A stretch of 64,000 nt of DNA from Monilinia fructicola (Eukaryota > Ascomycota > Leotiomycetes > Helotiales > Sclerotiniaceae), in the NCBI GenBank assembly GCA_008692225.1, contig VICG01000017.1, positions 248,001 to 312,000 of the forward strand. Direction: 5' to 3'. This document shows positions 60,201-64,000 of the stretch, piece by piece. Every line of letters begins with the position of its first letter. Position 1 is the first letter of the stretch. The notes beneath the pieces were generated by a model that did not search any database, was not told where the DNA came from, and saw nothing but the letters and a program-made list of their open reading frames with translations. The position numbers and the translations under genes are program-made.

Positions 60201-63150
60201 ATAATCCCTATATTTCTATGCTTTATTTTATTATAAAAATCTTTAAAAAAATGTGGAAGTATAAAATTTGAAAATCAATAAAATTATTATGTATTATATA
60301 TAATTTCAAATTATATTAAAATATAATAAAGATAATTTAAATAACTTTTTTTATTATAAAAATTAACAATTAAATTTTAATATAAATAACTTTATAAATA
60401 TCTAAAACCAATATCAATATTTTATATAAAAATAATAATCAGTAATCTAAATCTTTTTTTTAAATAAAAAGATATTGAAATTATATTATTATACAATTGA
60501 AAAATAATATAATATTATAAGAACTTTGAATAAACCTTTCAATTATAATATATATTATAATAATAATATTTATTAATATTGAGTTTATTTCTAATAATAT
60601 ATAATATTTAAATAATATTTTTATTAAAAAAGTCTTAAAGATATATTCATTAATTTTTATTATCTTTATAAATTATATATATATATACATATATATAATA
60701 TTAATTATAATCAAAAATTTAGAATATATAAAGAAATTATAGAAACTTTTAATATTTATAAGTATATTTTTTAATTTATAAAATCAAATAATAGGATTTT
60801 CTATTCTTTTTAAAATGAAAATAGAATTTTTATAATAAAGAAATAATTATCCAATTATTAACAAATATAATTTTTATTATTTATAATAAAACAAATCAAT
60901 ATTTATAATTTCGAAAATATATTTTATTAATATAATTAATCAAAAAAAACAATTATAATATAATGTTTTAAATTATTCAAAAACTATAAATAGAAGCTAA
61001 AGAATATATTAAATTATAATTAATTTATTTTCATTAATTAGAATTTAAATTAAGTAATAATATATATAATAATATAAATGCAAAGAATAATTTTAAATTC
61101 AGTTATTTTTGTATTATAATATATTTTAACCTTATATTCTAAAATATATTGAAAACGTTTTTTTATAAAAAAAAGCTAGATATTAAAATATATATAAAAT
61201 ATTTTAAAATCTAAATTTTGGATTTTATAAAGAATATAATAATAATAATCTTAAGAAATATACAAAAAAACTAGATTATTATATTTTATATATAATAATC
61301 TAAAAATTCTTTATTTAAAAACCCTTTATCTTTAATAAATCTTTTTAAATATTAAAACATACTTTTAAAAAAAAAATTTTAAAAAAAATTAATTATAATA
61401 AAGATAATAATTATTTCATTAAAATATTATAAATATATAAAATAAAGAAAAAGTTAATTAAGAAAAAAATAATTTTATATTTTCAAAAAGAATCACTTTT
61501 AACTTTAAAAATATAAAAAAAAATATAAAATTCAAAATGATAAATATAAATTATTTCCTTAAATTTATATTATATTTTCAAAGCTTTTTTAAAAAACAAT
61601 ATTATTATTATAAATAAATTTAATAAAATAATATTTGAAAAATATTATTCTTTTATATTATTTTTATCAATTAATTTTTATAATATAAATAAATATATTT
61701 TTTAATATAAAAAATACTTTGTTTTACTAAAAATAATCAAAATTGTGAATATCTCGAATATTATATTTATAATAAAAAGCCTTTTAAATTATAAAGTATT
61801 AAACTTTTTTAATATCTTTAAATATATCTTAGAAAAACATAATAGGCTTTTTACTAGATATTGTATATATTTATTTAAGTTTTGTTTTAAATTTAAATAA
61901 AATCCAAAATCATATAAATAAATTATAATTATTATATTTTATGAATATAAGAAAGATACTAATTGAATTAAATTTTTATTGATTAATAATATATTTTAAT
62001 ATCATTAAAGTTATTGTTTCTAAATAATAGATTATAGACTTTCTAAATTTATTAAAATTGATAAATTATTATTTTAATTATAGATAAATCTTATATTACA
62101 TTAGGATATTCATTTTATTTCAAAACTATTTATAGAATAAACCTATATTTTCTAAAGTAATTTTTTAGGGTAAATAATAAATTTTCTAAATCTGAATATA
62201 ATGATAATATTTAATAATACTTTTTCTTTATATTTGATATATATAGTTTCTTTTAAAAAAATCTTAATGTAAATTATATAATTTATTTATATATTTATAA
62301 TGAATAGATTAAAAAAATAAAAATCAATATTTATATAAACTTATACAAATTTGTATAAAATAATATATTATAAGGTTATTTAATAAATTCTATTCTATTT
62401 CTGTTTCTTTATTATAATAATAAATTATCCAATATATATATTAATTTATTGTATAAAAAATATTATAAAATTATAAATAATATTAATATTAATATTTTAG
62501 TTTAAAGAAAAATAATAATGATAATATATTTTATTATTAAAGAAGTATATAGGAAAATTGTATATAAATTAAATATTTATAATATTAAATTTATATTAAA
62601 TAAAAACTAATTATTTTCTTGAATTGAATAATTTAAATAATATAATTATATAATATTTTTCTAATTTAAAAATATTAAGATAAATTTTAAAATAAATATT
62701 TAAATCTTATAATTACGTATAAATAGTAAATTAAAATAGAAAAAATTTATTAAGAAGATTAAAACAAAATTATTTATTTAAATATTTTTTCTAATCTATA
62801 TTATTACTTTAATATAAGATATAATTATATAAAATATATAGTAAATAATAAATATATAAAATAATAATTGTATTAGCGTTGATGTATATTTTATCAATTT
62901 AATACTTTTAAATATAATTTAGAATATATTCTTAAATATTCTTTTATAATTATAAAGGTAATAAAACAAATATCTTTAAAAATATTTCTAAGAATATAAA
63001 GAATAATATTAATCTAGATTATATATATAATAATCTTATATAAACTATTAAATAATTATTTAAAGAATCTTAAAATAATAATATAATATAAATTTTAAGT
63101 TTAAGGTATTTAAATATTTATTCAAAAGGTTTATAAAAGATTTATAGAAA
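60200..63150 (+). mobile_element. LINE fragment (element F), 5'-truncated
   Basis: It is collinear with element E (60340-60900 with 38220-38800, 61190-63130 with 41350-43040). Here the sequence reads through where E carries the TIR-3 nest. The readable domain is the RT at 61930-62290. No match to the 5' part (37555-37930) was found before it, consistent with the 5' truncation typical of LINEs. The 3' end is near 63150, where a TIR-2 half begins. Confidence 0.6.
61930..62290 (+). pseudogene. LINE reverse transcriptase remnant (element F)
   Basis: One frame reads IIDYRLSKFIKIDKLLF, a stop, then a short gap to HFISKLFIE. This matches LINE RT (IIxxRLxxxxExxxLLPxxQ...STxxALxxLxEQ). The corresponding peptide in element E is IIINEFFKSIKINNILF. 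Conservation of this spacing in two copies argues against chance. It is inactive. Confidence 0.6.
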
Positions 63151-63179
63151 ATATATAAACATTATCAAACAATACTTAT

Positions 63180-63235
63180 AAATAATATAATATATTATTA
63201 ATTTATAAATAATATAATATATTATTAATTAAAAT
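63180..63235. repeat. Tandem duplication of a 28-bp unit
   Basis: TTATAAATAATATAATATAT followed by TATTAAT occurs twice in a row. It sits at the junction between the LINE fragment and the TIR-2 half copy. Confidence 0.85.
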
Positions 63236-63254
63236 TAAAATCTTCAAATAATTT

Positions 63255-63530
63255 AAAAATGATTAAAAATTAAATCAAATTGAATAAGATTTTAATTTTG
63301 TATAACATTTATATATAAATCGAAAATTAAAATTTTAATTTTGATAAAAGAATTGCAAAAATTTAAGATTTTTAAGATTTATTAATTATTATATATTAAA
63401 TTATTTATTAAATTTTTAATTTATTATATTAATTATTTATTAAATTATTAGTATATTAAAATAACTGTTTTTGATGTGAAATGCTAATCAAATAAAAGAG
63501 GAAAAATGGTAAGATATAGAATGAATGATT
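63255..63530. repeat. TIR-2 right half
   Basis: It matches the right arm of TIR-2 from ATTTTAATTTTGTATAACAT through AATAACTGTTTTTGATGTGA to an end ATGAATGATT before TA (63531-63532). The left half is absent, so this is a truncated copy. Such a half cannot form the usual long hairpin. Confidence 0.7.
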
Positions 63531-63532
63531 TA

Positions 63533-64000
63533 ATGATTAAAAATATTAAAATGTAATATTTAAAATTATAGAATCTTTTAATAAAATAAAGAATATTCAA
63601 TATATAAACGAATTATAATTAAGAAAGATAAATATATCAAATAATAAATTATATATATTATAATATTATCTAATATATATAAAAAAAAGGAATTATAATA
63701 ATATATTTAAATATTTAAATCATATTTAAATAGTAATAATATATTTAAATCATATTTAGCAAATATTTTTACAAAAAAATTATATACCAAAAAGAGTAAA
63801 AATATAATTTATAAAAATAAGATTTTTATAATAATATACATTTTTATAATATTTATAAAAAAGATAAATTATAACTTATTTATTTCAAAATATATTAATA
63901 ATAAAATATCAAAATTATATATAAAATTCAATTATTAAAAGTTAAAAATATTTTAAAATATAAGATGATACTTCATTTTTCAAAGGAAATTTAAAAATAT
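63533..64000. other. AT-rich stretch to the window end
   Basis: About 470 bp without a recognised feature. A short direct repeat, TTTAAATCATATTTA, occurs twice near 63715-63765. Confidence 0.5.

Overview
This window looks like one very AT-rich (roughly 85% A+T by eye), gene-free block of a filamentous ascomycete genome that has passed through repeat-induced point mutation (RIP). I see no intact host gene, rRNA or bona fide tRNA gene. Everything recognisable is a decayed transposable element, an inverted-repeat DNA element or a simple-sequence array. The reading frames present are short, I/K/N/Y/F/L-rich and interrupted by stops that are one C-to-T or G-to-A change from a sense codon. Paired LTRs and copies of the same element differ almost only by transitions. 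A pericentromeric, centromeric or subtelomeric AT-isochore is the likely setting (inference).

Layout. 141-7454: a complete Ty3/gypsy element on the minus strand, with 162-bp LTRs and a TTAAT target duplication. 7455-10252: degenerate sequence, a 250-bp (AAT)n array and a lone LTR of the same gypsy family in the opposite orientation. 10412-16133: a stack of two TA-inserting inverted-repeat families (called here TIR-1 and TIR-2). It includes a 2.0-kb TIR-1 copy with what looks like a relic pogo/Fot1 transposase DNA-binding domain. 16372-18290: a 1.9-kb heptanucleotide satellite inside another inverted-repeat element (TIR-6). 18291-24892: more TIR-1, TIR-2 and TIR-6 copies. 24893-36501: two copies of one Ty1/copia element (189-bp LTRs) inserted tail to tail 54 bp apart, each with its own target duplication, forming an inverted repeat of about 11.6 kb. 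37500-43470: a LINE-type non-LTR element broken by a three-level nest (TIR-3 containing TIR-4 containing TIR-2). 43470-51250: a second, different gypsy element on the minus strand. 51901-52894: TIR-5, a 994-bp TA-flanked element with duplicated subterminal motifs. 53078-58368: TIR-1, a LINE fragment, TIR-3, short tandem arrays and a TIR-2 copy with a TIR-1 copy inside it. 58512-63530: satellite arrays, a second LINE fragment and half of a TIR-2 copy.

The nests can be checked arithmetically. The TIR-2 copy at 56731-58368 minus its TIR-1 insert and one TA is 837 bp, exactly the length of the uninterrupted TIR-2 copy at 39778-40614. Both TIR-3 copies are 278 bp once inserts are removed. The 11194-14023 TIR-1 copy is 2,000 bp once its inner copy is removed. 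Nothing here works together as a host pathway. The window records successive transposition followed by mutational silencing, with some less-mutated pockets that may mark later arrivals. All coordinates and alignments were made by eye.
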